Of a DNA stretch of 64,000 nucleotides, positions 33,526 through 42,804 are shown in pieces. Location: assembly GCF_004799645.1 (NCBI RefSeq), contig NZ_CP031305.1, positions 744,001 to 808,000 of the forward strand. Reading direction: 5' to 3'. Each line of letters opens with the position of its first letter. The stretch's first letter is position 1. The notes below the pieces were generated by a model. It had not been told where the DNA came from. It worked only from the letters and a program-made list of their open reading frames with translations, and did no database searches. Position numbers and translations under genes: made by a program. The DNA comes from Natronorubrum bangense (GTDB taxonomy: Archaea > Halobacteriota > Halobacteria > Halobacteriales > Natrialbaceae).

Positions 33526-34182
33526 ATGATTCCACTCGCACACGATTTCACCGGGACGACAGTACTCGTCTTTGGGGGCGGCCCCGTCGGTTCCCGGAAA
33601 GCCCGGCGGTTCGCCCGCGAAGCCGATGTAATCGTCGTCAGTCCCGCGTTTGCCGACCGCGATTTCGGCACGGCTGAGCTGATCCGAGCTGCGCCAACGC
33701 CCGCCGAAATCGACGGCTGGCTCGAGCGAACCGAGCCCGCACTCGTTGTTGCCGCGACCGACGACGAAGCGGTCAACGACGCCGTTGCGACGGCGGCTCG
33801 AGACCGAGGGATTCTCCGCAATCGCGCGGACCGAGCGGGCGAACGCGACCCTGGTAGCGTCGTCGTCCCCGCGACAGTTCGCGATGAGCCCGTCGTCGTC
33901 TCGATTGCGACCGGTGGGACGGCCCCGGCACTCAGCAAGTATCTTCGACAGGAGTTCGAGGAGACGCTTTCGGAGGCTGGCTCGATGGCAACGCTCTGTG
34001 GACAGCTCCGGACGGAGCTCAAATCGAGAGGCGTCGACCCAAAACGACGACACGAGATCGTCACCGGTGTCGTCAGTTCCTCGGATGTTTGGACAGCTTT
34101 AGGTACAGGTACTTCCAACTGTCCCCAAGTGATTGAGGACGTGTTGGACGCAGAACTGTCTGCTGGGGGTGACCAACAGTGA
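33526..34182 (+). CDS. Precorrin-2 dehydrogenase-like protein (SirC/Met8 N-terminal domain)
   Basis: 218 residues from MIPLAHDFTGTTVLVFGGGP. The NAD-binding loop is VFGGGPVGSRKARRFARE, followed by the Met8/SirC patterns VVAATDDEAVNDAVA and the IATGGTAPALSKYLRQE block. It oxidises precorrin-2 to sirohydrochlorin for siroheme or heme d1/alternative heme synthesis. The conserved Asp usually involved in catalysis lies within the DDEAV region. Its stop overlaps the hemA GTG start (GTGA), so both are cotranslated; the pair feeds tetrapyrrole synthesis. Confidence 0.9.
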   Translation: MIPLAHDFTGTTVLVFGGGPVGSRKARRFAREADVIVVSPAFADRDFGTAELIRAAPTPAEIDGWLERTEPALVVAATDDEAVNDAVATAARDRGILRNRADRAGERDPGSVVVPATVRDEPVVVSIATGGTAPALSKYLRQEFEETLSEAGSMATLCGQLRTELKSRGVDPKRRHEIVTGVVSSSDVWTALGTGTSNCPQVIEDVLDAELSAGGDQQ

Positions 34183-35522
34183 TTCCGGCTGGAGTCGTGA
34201 CTGCTGGACGGGTAACTCACGAGAGTGGGAGTGTCGACGATCTCGCCGCCGTGACTCCCGAGAGTCAGCGCATTGCCGTTGCTGACCTACTGTCCGTCCC
34301 GTCGGTCAAGGAAGCGTACGTCCTCTCGACGTGTAACCGAGTCGAAGCCTACGTCGTCGCCACTGACAGCGTCGTTGGCCGGGCCGCACTCGACGAATTT
34401 TTCGACCCGGTTGACAACGACGCCGTCATCATCGCCGACCACGATCAGAGTCTGCGTCACCTCCTTTCCGTCGCAGCCGGGCTCGAGTCGGTTGTGCTAG
34501 GCGAAGATCAGATTATCGGTCAGGTCCGAACTGCCTACGAAGACGCCCGCAGCGCCGGCGGAATCGGAGAGATGCTCGAGGCTGCGGTAACGAAAGCGAT
34601 TCACGTCGGCGAACGCGCCCGGACCGAGACCGAGATCAACGAGGGCGTCGTCTCGCTTGGCTCTGCAGCGGCCAGACTCGCCGGCCGAACCGTCTCACTC
34701 GAAGGCGCGACCTCGCTTGTCGTCGGCGCTGGCGAGATGGGACAACTCGCAGCACGGAGTCTCGCGGAGACCGGTATTTCGGAACTCATTATCGCGAACC
34801 GAACGACGTCACACGCCGAACACCTCGCTGATGAAGTCGACGTCGAGGCCAGTGGCGTTCCACTGGAAGCGCTCGACACCGTCGCCCGCGAGTCGGATGT
34901 CGTCGTGACGGCGACCGGCAGCGACGAGCCGATTCTCGGGCCACAACAGCTCGCAACCGACGAGGCGGCGACGGCCGAGGTCACCGAGCAGGTCGTCGTC
35001 GACCTTGGCCAGCCGCGTGACGTCGTTCCAGCGGCTGATTCGCTCTCGAGCGTGACCGTCTACGATCTGGACGATCTCGAAACGGTCACCGAGGAAACCA
35101 GAGCACAGCGTGCCGACGCGGCTCGCAAAGTCGAGTCGATGATCGACCACGAGTTCGAGTTGCTCTGTGAGCAGTACAAACGGGCCCGCGCGGACGAAGT
35201 GATCGCCGTGATGTATGAGTCCGCAAACCGAATGAAAGAACGCGAGGTCGAAACGGCACTCTCACGCCTCGAGGGCGAGGGGTTCACTGACGAGCAGCGC
35301 CAGATCATCGAGGCGATGGCCGATGCGTTGGTCAACCAGCTGCTTGCACCGCCGACCAAAAGTCTGCGAGAAGCCGCTGCCGAAGACGACTGGAGCACGA
35401 TCAACACCGCGCTCCAGCTGTTCGATCCCGACTTCGGCGGCGACGACGGGCCAATCGCCCCATCGATGCACACTGGTTCGATGGCCAGAGAGACCCCACT
35501 CGAGGCGACTGACGACGACTAA
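34179..35522 (+). CDS. hemA: Glutamyl-tRNA reductase
   Basis: 447 residues from a GTG at 34179. The catalytic Cys lies in VLSTCNRVEAY, substrate contacts in SVAAGLESVVLGEDQIIGQV, and the NADPH domain has SLVVGAGEMGQLAARSL. A dimerisation helix follows (AAREVESMIDHEFELL-type region) and an acidic tail. It catalyses the first step of C5 tetrapyrrole synthesis. The four-base overlap with the SirC-like gene supports a heme/siroheme operon. Confidence 0.95.
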   Translation: MIPAGVVTAGRVTHESGSVDDLAAVTPESQRIAVADLLSVPSVKEAYVLSTCNRVEAYVVATDSVVGRAALDEFFDPVDNDAVIIADHDQSLRHLLSVAAGLESVVLGEDQIIGQVRTAYEDARSAGGIGEMLEAAVTKAIHVGERARTETEINEGVVSLGSAAARLAGRTVSLEGATSLVVGAGEMGQLAARSLAETGISELIIANRTTSHAEHLADEVDVEASGVPLEALDTVARESDVVVTATGSDEPILGPQQLATDEAATAEVTEQVVVDLGQPRDVVPAADSLSSVTVYDLDDLETVTEETRAQRADAARKVESMIDHEFELLCEQYKRARADEVIAVMYESANRMKEREVETALSRLEGEGFTDEQRQIIEAMADALVNQLLAPPTKSLREAAAEDDWSTINTALQLFDPDFGGDDGPIAPSMHTGSMARETPLEATDDD

Positions 35523-35562
35523 CGCGACATGCGGTGTTCGTTTTGTGTGAGATGGCGCAGTA

Positions 35563-35742
35563 CTAGCGCCAGAGCTTGGTCGCGTTGACGACGTGGAGTT
35601 CGTCGTCGTCTTCGACCTCCCAGACGCGAAGAACGAGATGTGCCTTGCAGTAGTACTCGGTCGTTTTGATACCCGTGTGCTCGTTTTGAAGCACGAGTTG
35701 ACAGGTACCGTCGTTCGAGCAGTCTGCAGACAGATCACACAT
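35563..35742 (-). CDS. Small Cys-containing haloarchaeal protein
   Basis: 59 residues from the ATG at 35742. It reads MCDLSADCSNDGTCQLVLQ and later TTEYYCKAHL, giving a Cys-Cys-Cys-Cys/His set that could bind zinc. The frame is open upstream to 35862 without conserved character. It converges on hemA. Function unknown. Confidence 0.6.
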   Translation of the reverse strand: MCDLSADCSNDGTCQLVLQNEHTGIKTTEYYCKAHLVLRVWEVEDDDELHVVNATKLWR

Positions 35743-35894
35743 TACGCTGTCAGCACATACTCGATTCGCCGGTAAGTCCCTGTCGGTGGCCTCGGGAATA
35801 AATCCATGTCGAATCAACACACGGCATGGCGGTTGCGACGGTGAGAATCTGGCGTGGCACAATCATTATCTGACTGCGTTCCGTTCGAGCGACC

Positions 35895-36176
35895 ATGGCC
35901 GACCTGCTTTCCGACGACGAAATCGAGGCACAGCTTCCAGACGACTGGACGCGTGACGGTGACGAGATCGTCCGAACCTACGAGTTCGACGACTACCTCC
36001 GCGGTGTCAACTTCGCCCAGATGGTTGGCGAGATCGCCGAGGCGCAGTTTCACCATCCCGAAATCGTGATCCGCTACGCCGAAGTCGAAATTAGACTGAC
36101 CTCCCACGAAGAGGGCGGGATCACTGACGCCGACATCGAGATGGCCGACCTGATCGAATCCGAACGCAACGCCTGA
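35895..36176 (+). CDS. Pterin-4a-carbinolamine dehydratase
   Basis: 93 residues with the family motif FHHPEIVIRYAEVEI (the two catalytic histidines) and an E-[FY]xD...GVNFAQMVG start. It dehydrates 4a-hydroxytetrahydropterins. In archaea without aromatic hydroxylases such proteins may instead serve molybdopterin or folate-type pterin metabolism. It is followed after 9 bases by the LWR-salt gene. Confidence 0.9.
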   Translation: MADLLSDDEIEAQLPDDWTRDGDEIVRTYEFDDYLRGVNFAQMVGEIAEAQFHHPEIVIRYAEVEIRLTSHEEGGITDADIEMADLIESERNA

Positions 36177-36185
36177 ATTCGACTG

Positions 36186-36572
36186 ATGGACGCTCGCTAC
36201 GTCTTTCGCGCGCAGGTCCGGCTCGAGGCCGACGAGCCGTCAGTCTCGCTCGAGCCGTCGACGGCTGAGACGAGCGTCACGTTCTTTCTCGAGGCACCGG
36301 AGCCGGGAACCGAGGGCTGGCTGTTCTTCCGGGATACGCTCTGGCGAGGCGAAATCAGCGATTCGGCGTACGGTGGTCAACGTGCCGAAGAGTGGCTCGG
36401 CGAACCCGTCGAATCGATTCGCTTCAGCGAGTTGCAGGTCGACGAAGCGTACTTCGAGGCACTGAAAACCGAAATCGCGGCCGACCTCGAGGCGTTCAAC
36501 GCCGAGACGGTCTCGGAAGTGCTCTCGAAGTACCTGGGCTCGAGTATCAGGGTTACCGATAAAAACGAGTAG
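36186..36572 (+). CDS. LWR-salt protein
   Basis: 128 residues with the name-giving DTLWRGEISDSAYG and an acidic N-terminal strand domain (YVFRAQVRLEADEPSVS). The family is restricted to haloarchaea and is of unknown function. It follows the pterin dehydratase closely on the same strand. Confidence 0.8.
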   Translation: MDARYVFRAQVRLEADEPSVSLEPSTAETSVTFFLEAPEPGTEGWLFFRDTLWRGEISDSAYGGQRAEEWLGEPVESIRFSELQVDEAYFEALKTEIAADLEAFNAETVSEVLSKYLGSSIRVTDKNE

Positions 36573-36688
36573 CACAGCGTCGGCTGGACTCGAGTGCGAT
36601 GTCGAACGAGGGCTGTGTACACAGCGTGTTGACTGCCGGTCCGGCAGGCGATACATCTTTACTCGAGACGCACATACAATAGTGTCCG

Positions 36689-37318
36689 ATGGATGGTGAG
36701 TATGACTTCTGGCTGCTCGATCTCGACGGGACGCTCGTCGACGTCGAGTGGTCGTATACCCGTGAGGTGTTCGACCGGGTCGGCAACCACCTTGGCCGGG
36801 AGTTCACCGACCGAGAAGCAGACATCCTCTGGAACGGCTTGACCGGCTCTCGCGACCGACAACTCGAGAGATGGGACATCGACCCGCGAGCGTTCTGGGA
36901 TGCCTTCCACGAGGAGGAGGACCCACTGGTCCGGGCCGAACAGACCTATCTGCACGACGATGCTGCGTTTGTCACCGACCTCGAGGTCCCGGTCGGACTG
37001 GTGACACACTGTCAGGAATTCCTCTGTGAGCCGGTGCTCGAGCACCTCGACATCCAAGACTGGTTCGATGCCCGCCTGTGCTGTACCGAACAGACGGGCT
37101 GGAAACCTGATCCCGAACCAGTCCAGTGTGTGATGGACGACCTCGGCGTCGGACACAATGGCCATCAGGGGGTGCTCGCAGGCGACGGCTCGAACGACAT
37201 CGGCGCGGCCTGGAACGCCGGACTCGACGCGATCCACGTCGAACGCGTCGGCCACGAGCGCCGCGGACAGTGCGTGCGTGGCGATTACCGCGTTCGGTCG
37301 TTCGACGAACTGTTCTGA
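36689..37318 (+). CDS. HAD-superfamily hydrolase
   Basis: 209 residues. Motif I is LLDLDGTLVDVEW (nucleophile Asp), motif II VGLVTHCQ, motif III Lys in TGWKPDPEP, and motif IV AGDGSNDIGAAWNAG. The cap lies in residues about 20-90. Phosphatase activity on a small phosphorylated metabolite is expected; phosphoglycolate phosphatase-like enzymes are nearest. It stands alone on the plus strand. Confidence 0.88.
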   Translation: MDGEYDFWLLDLDGTLVDVEWSYTREVFDRVGNHLGREFTDREADILWNGLTGSRDRQLERWDIDPRAFWDAFHEEEDPLVRAEQTYLHDDAAFVTDLEVPVGLVTHCQEFLCEPVLEHLDIQDWFDARLCCTEQTGWKPDPEPVQCVMDDLGVGHNGHQGVLAGDGSNDIGAAWNAGLDAIHVERVGHERRGQCVRGDYRVRSFDELF

Positions 37319-37327
37319 GAACGCTGT

Positions 37328-37474
37328 TCAGCGTCTCCGTGAGCGGTCTCGAGACTCGGCGTCAAAGAACTGCTTCAGTGCGAGCATCGTCCCGGTGTAC
37401 GACGCAGCCAAAACGCCGCCGAGAAACAGCAAGCTGAAGAAGACGGTCTGGCTGAACAGGAGTTCCAACACCAT
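37328..37474 (-). CDS. Small single-pass membrane protein
   Basis: 48 residues from the ATG at 37474 (MVLELLFSQTVFFSLLFLGG), with one or two hydrophobic segments and a basic tail rich in Arg. Fifteen more codons are open upstream. It is convergent with the HAD gene. Similar tiny membrane proteins are common in haloarchaea; function unknown. Confidence 0.5.
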   Translation of the reverse strand: MVLELLFSQTVFFSLLFLGGVLAASYTGTMLALKQFFDAESRDRSRRR

Positions 37475-37749
37475 ACCCAGTACACATACTCTACCGAGAA
37501 CGTCGTGTCGGTCATTCAACTAAAACGGTCGCGCGGAGTCCGCTTTTGCTCATGCGGTCGCCGGTTGCCCAGTCAGCGGCCCCTTTCGTTTCGCACTGCC
37601 CTCGAAGGACGAGCAAAGCGAGTGAGGGGGGTGGGAAGGTGCGTGTTCGTCTAACAGCGCATCTCGTCCAAGACGTCATCGCGTCCACTCGAGTCGAGCG
37701 AGATCAAAAAAGATTCACGAGTGCAGTCGGAGAGTGTGGTAGAACGCCG

Positions 37750-37926
37750 ATGAAGTACTGTCTCAACTGCGACTGGCAAGCGAGCGCGACTGACGATTCG
37801 GACCGATCCCCGTCGCGGAAAGCGATCGACCACCACGTCGAGACGGGCCATACGATCGACTCGAGCGACGGTGTGATCCCGTTGACGATCGTCGACGAAC
37901 CAGCCATATCACTTGTTCGTGAGTAA
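37750..37926 (+). CDS. Small CxxC/His protein, possible zinc finger
   Basis: 58 residues from the ATG at 37750: MKYCLNCDWQASATDDSDR, then KAIDHHVETGHTIDSSD. CxxC followed by HH and H gives a C2H2-like set. The frame is open upstream to 37546 but shows no coding character there. Common haloarchaeal small-protein type; function unknown. Confidence 0.6.
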   Translation: MKYCLNCDWQASATDDSDRSPSRKAIDHHVETGHTIDSSDGVIPLTIVDEPAISLVRE

Positions 37927-37991
37927 ACTGTTTCGAGTGGTTCGACCGCGAGTATGACCGCCAGCGGCTCGTTCAGCGCCGGAGCAGGCGA

Positions 37992-38645
37992 TCATTCGAG
38001 TGGTGGCTGTTCGCCAGCCGGCTGGAGTTCGTCGCCAACCAGCGTCTCGTAGGCACGTCGAAACCGTTCGGAGAGCGCCTGGTGGGAGATTCCAAGCTCG
38101 TCGGCCAGTTCTTCCATCGAGATCCCGCGTGGAATCTCGAAGTAGCCATGCTCGAGTGCGGCTTCGAGGGCTTCCTGCTGTTCGGGAGTCAGCCGGCTCT
38201 CACTGTCCGTGACGCCGGTGACGTCGGTCACACGTCGCAAGTCGACGGAGATCCCGGCCGCCTCGACTCGGTCGTACGCATCACAGAGCGACTCTCGGTC
38301 ACGAAAGCGGACCCGTACCTGCCACCAGCCGTCGGTGCCCCACATCTCGAGCAGGGAACCGCCATCTGCGAGTAGTTCGTCGCGGAGCCGGACCGCCTCA
38401 TCGACGAAGCTGACGTCGAACAGCAGCCGTGATTGGGTTTCGACGAGCAGTTCGTAGTCCTCGACCGACGGATCTGCCTCGAAGGCTTCGGTTGCCGTCT
38501 CACGGTCGACGCCGGACACCCAGAGGGAGGGCCGTGTCTTCGACACAGAGGACTCGAGTTCGAACGTGGCTTCAGGTGCGTACTCGAGTGCTGTCCCCAG
38601 TGTTGTCTCCGCCGCGGGTAGCCGGAATTCGGCGATCGTGGACAT
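37992..38645 (-). CDS. Bat-type HTH transcriptional regulator
   Basis: 217 residues. The C-terminal HTH of bacterio-opsin-activator type reads LTPEQQEALEAALEHGYFEI followed by SMEELADELGISHQALSERF. The N-terminal ~150 residues form the Bat-associated sensor-like domain without a receiver or GAF part. Start is the ATG at 38645; a GTG lies one codon earlier. It probably regulates a neighbouring or distant metabolic gene. The minus-strand moeA gene lies upstream. Confidence 0.85.
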   Translation of the reverse strand: MSTIAEFRLPAAETTLGTALEYAPEATFELESSVSKTRPSLWVSGVDRETATEAFEADPSVEDYELLVETQSRLLFDVSFVDEAVRLRDELLADGGSLLEMWGTDGWWQVRVRFRDRESLCDAYDRVEAAGISVDLRRVTDVTGVTDSESRLTPEQQEALEAALEHGYFEIPRGISMEELADELGISHQALSERFRRAYETLVGDELQPAGEQPPLE

Positions 38646-38746
38646 CACCAGTCGTACACCGTACTGGCGTAAAAATCACTGTTCTGGAGTGTCTGACTGT
38701 CTGCTTCAGTGAATCGAGGCGCTCCCAGTGCCCGCGTGGGCACCCG

Positions 38747-40699
38747 TCAGTGCTCCGTGGGTGGTTCCTCGAGGGCGGCCGCGAGTTCCTGCACGCTTTC
38801 TTTGGCTGTCCGATCCGGATTTGCGAACACTCGCACTGGCTGGTCGCCGAGGGGAACAAAGCCGAGATTGAGTCGGTCGGCAGTTGCACGCAGCCCCACC
38901 CCAGCGTCGGCGTCGCCGGCGATCACCTTGCGGGCGGGACTCTCGTGGGCGCGGAGCCCAAGGTCAAAGCCGTCGATCGCCGCGATGAGCTCCTGGCGGT
39001 CTCTGCCGCGATCGGCTGCGAGATCGTCGACCGCGGCCTCGAGACTCGAGCGAAGCCCGGAGTCAGTCGTCCGGTTGACAAACCGCAGGTCGCGATCGAC
39101 CAGCTCTGCCAGCCCTTCGAGCTCTTGTGGGTTGCCTGGCCGAACGACGAGCCCCCACTCGCGGCTCCAGCGACCGATTTCCTCAGCCTCGAGGGCTCGC
39201 TCGAGCGGGCCCGCGATCACGGCGACGTCCGGGACGCCCTCGCGGAGTCTGCGCACGGCCGGACGTGAGCCGACCGACAGATAGCGTGGGTTCTCGAGGC
39301 CATCGAGCAGTCGGTTCATCGTGGGGTCGTCTTCGCCGACGCCGAGCAGCGTTGGTGGCTGAACGTCCGGCGAGAACAGGTCGACGGTTACCGATTCACC
39401 TTCCTCGAGGTAGTCGGTCTCAGGGTCGACGGTGACGACGCCGTCGGCTTCGGCGAGGCTGGTTGTTGCGCCGCTGCCCTTGTCGACGGGGTAGACGAGC
39501 GTTTTGCCGTCGCCGTCCACGCCGGCGGACTCGTGGGCGGGTTCCGACGGCCCGCTTGTCACGAGGCCGACGGGCATCAGTCGAAGCCGTCCCTCGGCGT
39601 AGCGTTCCGATCTGGCCATCCGTCCGGACACGGTTGCCGCCTTCGGCGCAGCCAAGCCAGCAGCCTTGCGGATCGCCGGTGCGACGAACGTCCGGAAGAC
39701 CATCATCGCAGAGACGGGGTAGCCGGGAAGGCCGACGTAGGCAGACGACTCCAGTCGGCCAACGAGCATCGGCTTGCCGGGTTTGACACTGACGCCGTGG
39801 AGTAGTAGCTCGCCTTGCTCCTCAATGATCCGGTAGATGACGTCGACGGCACTCGCGCTGGTCGAGCCCGAAGAGAGCACGAGGTCACACTCGTCGGCGG
39901 CCTCCCGAAGGACGCGTTCCATCTCGTCTTGATCGTCGCCGGCGTGGGGGTAGAGGACGGCTTCACCGCCGGCGTCTTCGACCCCCGCGGCGATCGTGTA
40001 GCTGTTGACGTCGTAGATCTCGCCCCGCTCGCTGTCGAGGTCTCCGCCCGGACGTACCAGTTCGTCGCCCGTCGAGACGATCCCAACGCGTGGCTTTGCG
40101 CGGACAGGCACTTCGTCGACGCCGAGTGCGGAGAGCAGTCCGATATCCCGCGGTGTGATCGTCGTTCCGGGGCCGAGCGCCCGCTCACCCGCGGCGACGT
40201 CCGCGCCGGCGAACATGACGTTGTCGCCGGGGGCGACCGACGTGCGGATTAGCACTTCGTCGCCATCCTCGGCCGTCTCGCTCACGGCGTCGCCGTTCGC
40301 GCTGTCCGTCGAGCGTGGCTCGACGCGATCAGTCCGCTCCACGGGAACCATCGCGTCCGCACCCGACGGCATCACCGCACCGGTCGAGATCTCAACAGCC
40401 TGGCCCGCCTCGAGGTCGATCGTCGGCTCCTCGCCAGCGTGGACCGCGCCGACGACCTCGAGCCGGGCGGGATCCGCCTCGTCCGCCCCGAACGTATCCC
40501 GTGCTCGAAGTGCGTAGCCGTCCAGACTCGCCCGGTCGAACCCCGGCACGTCGAGTTCAGCGTCGAGTCGAGCAACGAGCACCCGGCCACGGGCGTCCTC
40601 GAGTTCGACGCGGTCGATTCCTCCTTCGAGCGACAGCGAGTCGATCGCCTCGCGGGCCGCCTCGGGGGAGGCGAGATCGCGAAACTCCTTGCGGCTCAT
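38747..40699 (-). CDS. moeA: MoeA-type molybdopterin molybdotransferase with C-terminal PBP-like domain
   Basis: 650 residues from MSRKEFRDLASPEAAREAI. The MoeA part (to about 420) has GFDRASLDGYALRARDTFGA, a TGDELV loop and the SSGSTSAS molybdate-site region. The C-terminal part (about 430-640) is a periplasmic-binding-protein-like fold with FVNRTTDSGLRSSLE and AGVGLRATAD, as in MoeA-LysR-substrate fusions. MoeA inserts molybdate or tungstate into adenylated molybdopterin. The PBP domain may sense a ligand such as molybdate. The second MoeA lies at 42805. Confidence 0.9.
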   Translation of the reverse strand: MSRKEFRDLASPEAAREAIDSLSLEGGIDRVELEDARGRVLVARLDAELDVPGFDRASLDGYALRARDTFGADEADPARLEVVGAVHAGEEPTIDLEAGQAVEISTGAVMPSGADAMVPVERTDRVEPRSTDSANGDAVSETAEDGDEVLIRTSVAPGDNVMFAGADVAAGERALGPGTTITPRDIGLLSALGVDEVPVRAKPRVGIVSTGDELVRPGGDLDSERGEIYDVNSYTIAAGVEDAGGEAVLYPHAGDDQDEMERVLREAADECDLVLSSGSTSASAVDVIYRIIEEQGELLLHGVSVKPGKPMLVGRLESSAYVGLPGYPVSAMMVFRTFVAPAIRKAAGLAAPKAATVSGRMARSERYAEGRLRLMPVGLVTSGPSEPAHESAGVDGDGKTLVYPVDKGSGATTSLAEADGVVTVDPETDYLEEGESVTVDLFSPDVQPPTLLGVGEDDPTMNRLLDGLENPRYLSVGSRPAVRRLREGVPDVAVIAGPLERALEAEEIGRWSREWGLVVRPGNPQELEGLAELVDRDLRFVNRTTDSGLRSSLEAAVDDLAADRGRDRQELIAAIDGFDLGLRAHESPARKVIAGDADAGVGLRATADRLNLGFVPLGDQPVRVFANPDRTAKESVQELAAALEEPPTEH

Positions 40700-41020
40700 A
40701 CCTGCAGTTGGTGAGCCGGGGGTAAAAACGTCGGTCGAACAGGACGCTGATTCCGGGACTCGACCGAGAGGAACACCGGATGGTAGTCGTCCCATCGCAT
40801 CACGACAATCGCGTGTGCAGCAACGTTCGTGAGACAACGACGGCGAGCAGTGGACGCCGAAAATGCTCGAGCGCGGTCCAGAGTGGTTTACGACCGATCG
40901 GGCTGCTCAGCAGACCGTCCCAGTACCCATCTAACCCGCTGCGTTCTCCCCATCAAAACTGTGCCTGATAATCGTGAAGAGATAGATGTCTTTTTCACAC
41001 TGAGTTTCATATCGGTTGGT
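40700..41020. other. Intergenic interval upstream of moeA
   Basis: Contains no convincing gene, repeat or RNA gene. It separates the moeA gene (minus strand) from a divergent small gene; promoters for both are expected but none stands out clearly. Confidence 0.4.
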
Positions 41021-41341
41021 ATGGCTACCCATGGCTTTCAGAACGGTGGTGACACGACCGTTTCTCTTCCTGAAGTCGTCCCGTTCGACTTTCCGCATCT
41101 TACTCGATTGAGCTGGGAGCTCGGATCACGTGTGGTCGATGACAATGGCGTCTTTCACAGCAAGTGGGAACAGACGGGAAGCCGCTGGTCGCTGTCGATT
41201 TTCCGTGTCACAGAACACACTGTTATCCTGTGCGTTCACACCCCTGTCGGTCGGGAGCGGTTTTACGGCGCTGCGAAACTCGATCTCGAGCGGGCACTCC
41301 CCCACCTCGAGTCGACATCCAACTGGCGCCGTTGTGAGTGA
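41021..41341 (+). CDS. Small conserved hypothetical protein
   Basis: 106 residues from the ATG at 41021 (MATHGFQNGG). It is soluble, with beta-rich segments (WSLSIFRVTEHTVILCVHTP) and ends NWRRCE. The frame is open further upstream to 40829 without conserved features. It overlaps by a few bases a longer alternative start of the next gene. Function unknown. Confidence 0.55.
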   Translation: MATHGFQNGGDTTVSLPEVVPFDFPHLTRLSWELGSRVVDDNGVFHSKWEQTGSRWSLSIFRVTEHTVILCVHTPVGRERFYGAAKLDLERALPHLESTSNWRRCE

Positions 41342-41418
41342 CGGATCCGGCAGCTGTCCACCGGTTCCCCGCCGGCTCGAGGGGAACGGTTACAACCCTC
41401 CCGCTTGAGTCGAGTGGT

Positions 41419-42546
41419 ATGGCACGACTTGCCGAATCCGATCGCGAACGGATCGCTGCCCTGTTCGATCGCCATCTCGAGGTCGGCCTCCACCACGGCG
41501 CCCAGTTAGGTGTCTACGTCGACGGCGAGCAGGTGCTCGACCTCGCGGGTGGGACGACCGGGCCGGATGGGGTCGACGAAACACCGACGCAGCGACACGT
41601 TCTCTTCTCGTCGACGAAACCGTACGCGGCCGTCACCCTGCACTCACTCGTCGAGGATGGCGCACTCGAGTACGATGATCGAGTCGTCGAGCACTGGCCC
41701 GAGTTCGCCGACGACGGCACTGAAAAAGCCGAGATCACCGTCCGACAGGTGCTCAGTCACACTGCCGGCCTTCCACAGGGCGAGATCGACAAGCGACCCG
41801 ACCGCTGGCGTGACTGGGATGCCGTCATCGAGGCGCTCGAGGCGCTGGAGCCCGTCTACCCGCCGGGTGAGGTGCCTGCGTATCATCCGCTCACGTTCGG
41901 CTGGCTGGTCGGCGAACTCGTTCGCCGGGTGTCAGGCACACCGATCGAGGTGGCTGCTGCCAAGCGCGTCTTCGACCCGCTCGGGATGGATGATACGGGT
42001 ATCGGTCTCCGTGAAGACGAGGCCGACGACGTTGCGACGATCGTTCCGTTCGAGACGTTCGACCGCTGTCGTGATCCCGGCGAAGGACTGGGAGACCACA
42101 CCGAAGTCGCAGCCCCGTTCAACACCGAAGCGCTCCACCGGGCCGTCATCCCTGCCTCGACTGGAATCGGAACCGCGAGCGATATGGCTCGATTCTACGC
42201 CTGTCTCGCCAACGGTGGCGAACTCGAGGACACTCGAATCCTGACCGAAGAGACTGTCGACACGATGACGCGTCTCGAGGCTGAAACTGAGTCGGACGGA
42301 ACGCTCGGGCGAGAGGCACGGTTTGCGCTCGGGTTCTGGAAGGGTGGGACGACGATCGCCCCGTATGGATCGCTCTCGCCTCCACACACGTTTGGACACG
42401 CCGGGCTCGGAAGCAGCGTCGGCTGGGCAGATCCCGTGGAAGCAGTCGGCTTTTCGTACGTGACAAACGGGGTCCGCGACGGCTCGTACGAACACGTCGC
42501 CCGGGTAAATGCAGTTGCGGATGCGGTTCGACTCGCAATTCAGTAG
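41419..42546 (+). CDS. Serine hydrolase, class C beta-lactamase/EstB family
   Basis: 375 residues from the ATG at 41419. The SxxK nucleophile motif is FSSTKPYAAV, the Tyr motif YHPLTFGWLVGE and the last active-site region TFGHAGLGSSV (HAG). The YxP/A-x-T-x-G pattern is that of EstB-type carboxylesterases rather than antibiotic-hydrolysing beta-lactamases. There is no signal peptide, so it acts in the cytoplasm. Substrate probably a short-chain ester or D-amino acid peptide. Confidence 0.88.
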   Translation: MARLAESDRERIAALFDRHLEVGLHHGAQLGVYVDGEQVLDLAGGTTGPDGVDETPTQRHVLFSSTKPYAAVTLHSLVEDGALEYDDRVVEHWPEFADDGTEKAEITVRQVLSHTAGLPQGEIDKRPDRWRDWDAVIEALEALEPVYPPGEVPAYHPLTFGWLVGELVRRVSGTPIEVAAAKRVFDPLGMDDTGIGLREDEADDVATIVPFETFDRCRDPGEGLGDHTEVAAPFNTEALHRAVIPASTGIGTASDMARFYACLANGGELEDTRILTEETVDTMTRLEAETESDGTLGREARFALGFWKGGTTIAPYGSLSPPHTFGHAGLGSSVGWADPVEAVGFSYVTNGVRDGSYEHVARVNAVADAVRLAIQ

Positions 42547-42577
42547 ACGACGATAGTCACGCCGCTGCCGTCGCGTT

Positions 42578-42718
42578 TCAGACCAGTGCCCGGAAAACAT
42601 CACTGAACAGGATCAGGAACAGTCCAGCGAGAAGAATCAGGATCAAGAACCCAAAGAAAATAGCAATGGCTTGTTTTCCAGTCAGCGACTCACCCTCAAG
42701 GATTTCGTTCACGTCCAT
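42578..42718 (-). CDS. 46-residue single-pass membrane protein
   Basis: An intact short gene, ATG at 42718: MDVNEILEGESLTGKQAIAI, then a 20-residue hydrophobic helix ending LFSDVFRALV. Length divides exactly by three and the acidic head with one helix is typical of haloarchaeal mini membrane proteins. It lies between the esterase and the second moeA, convergent with the former. Function unknown. Confidence 0.6.
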   Translation of the reverse strand: MDVNEILEGESLTGKQAIAIFFGFLILILLAGLFLILFSDVFRALV

Positions 42719-42804
42719 GCGTACCGGCCGAGTACACACACAAACCTCTTAAAACGATGGTGTTGTTCGGCTCCGTCAGACGCAGTGGCTCCCAGTGTTA
42801 TCCA

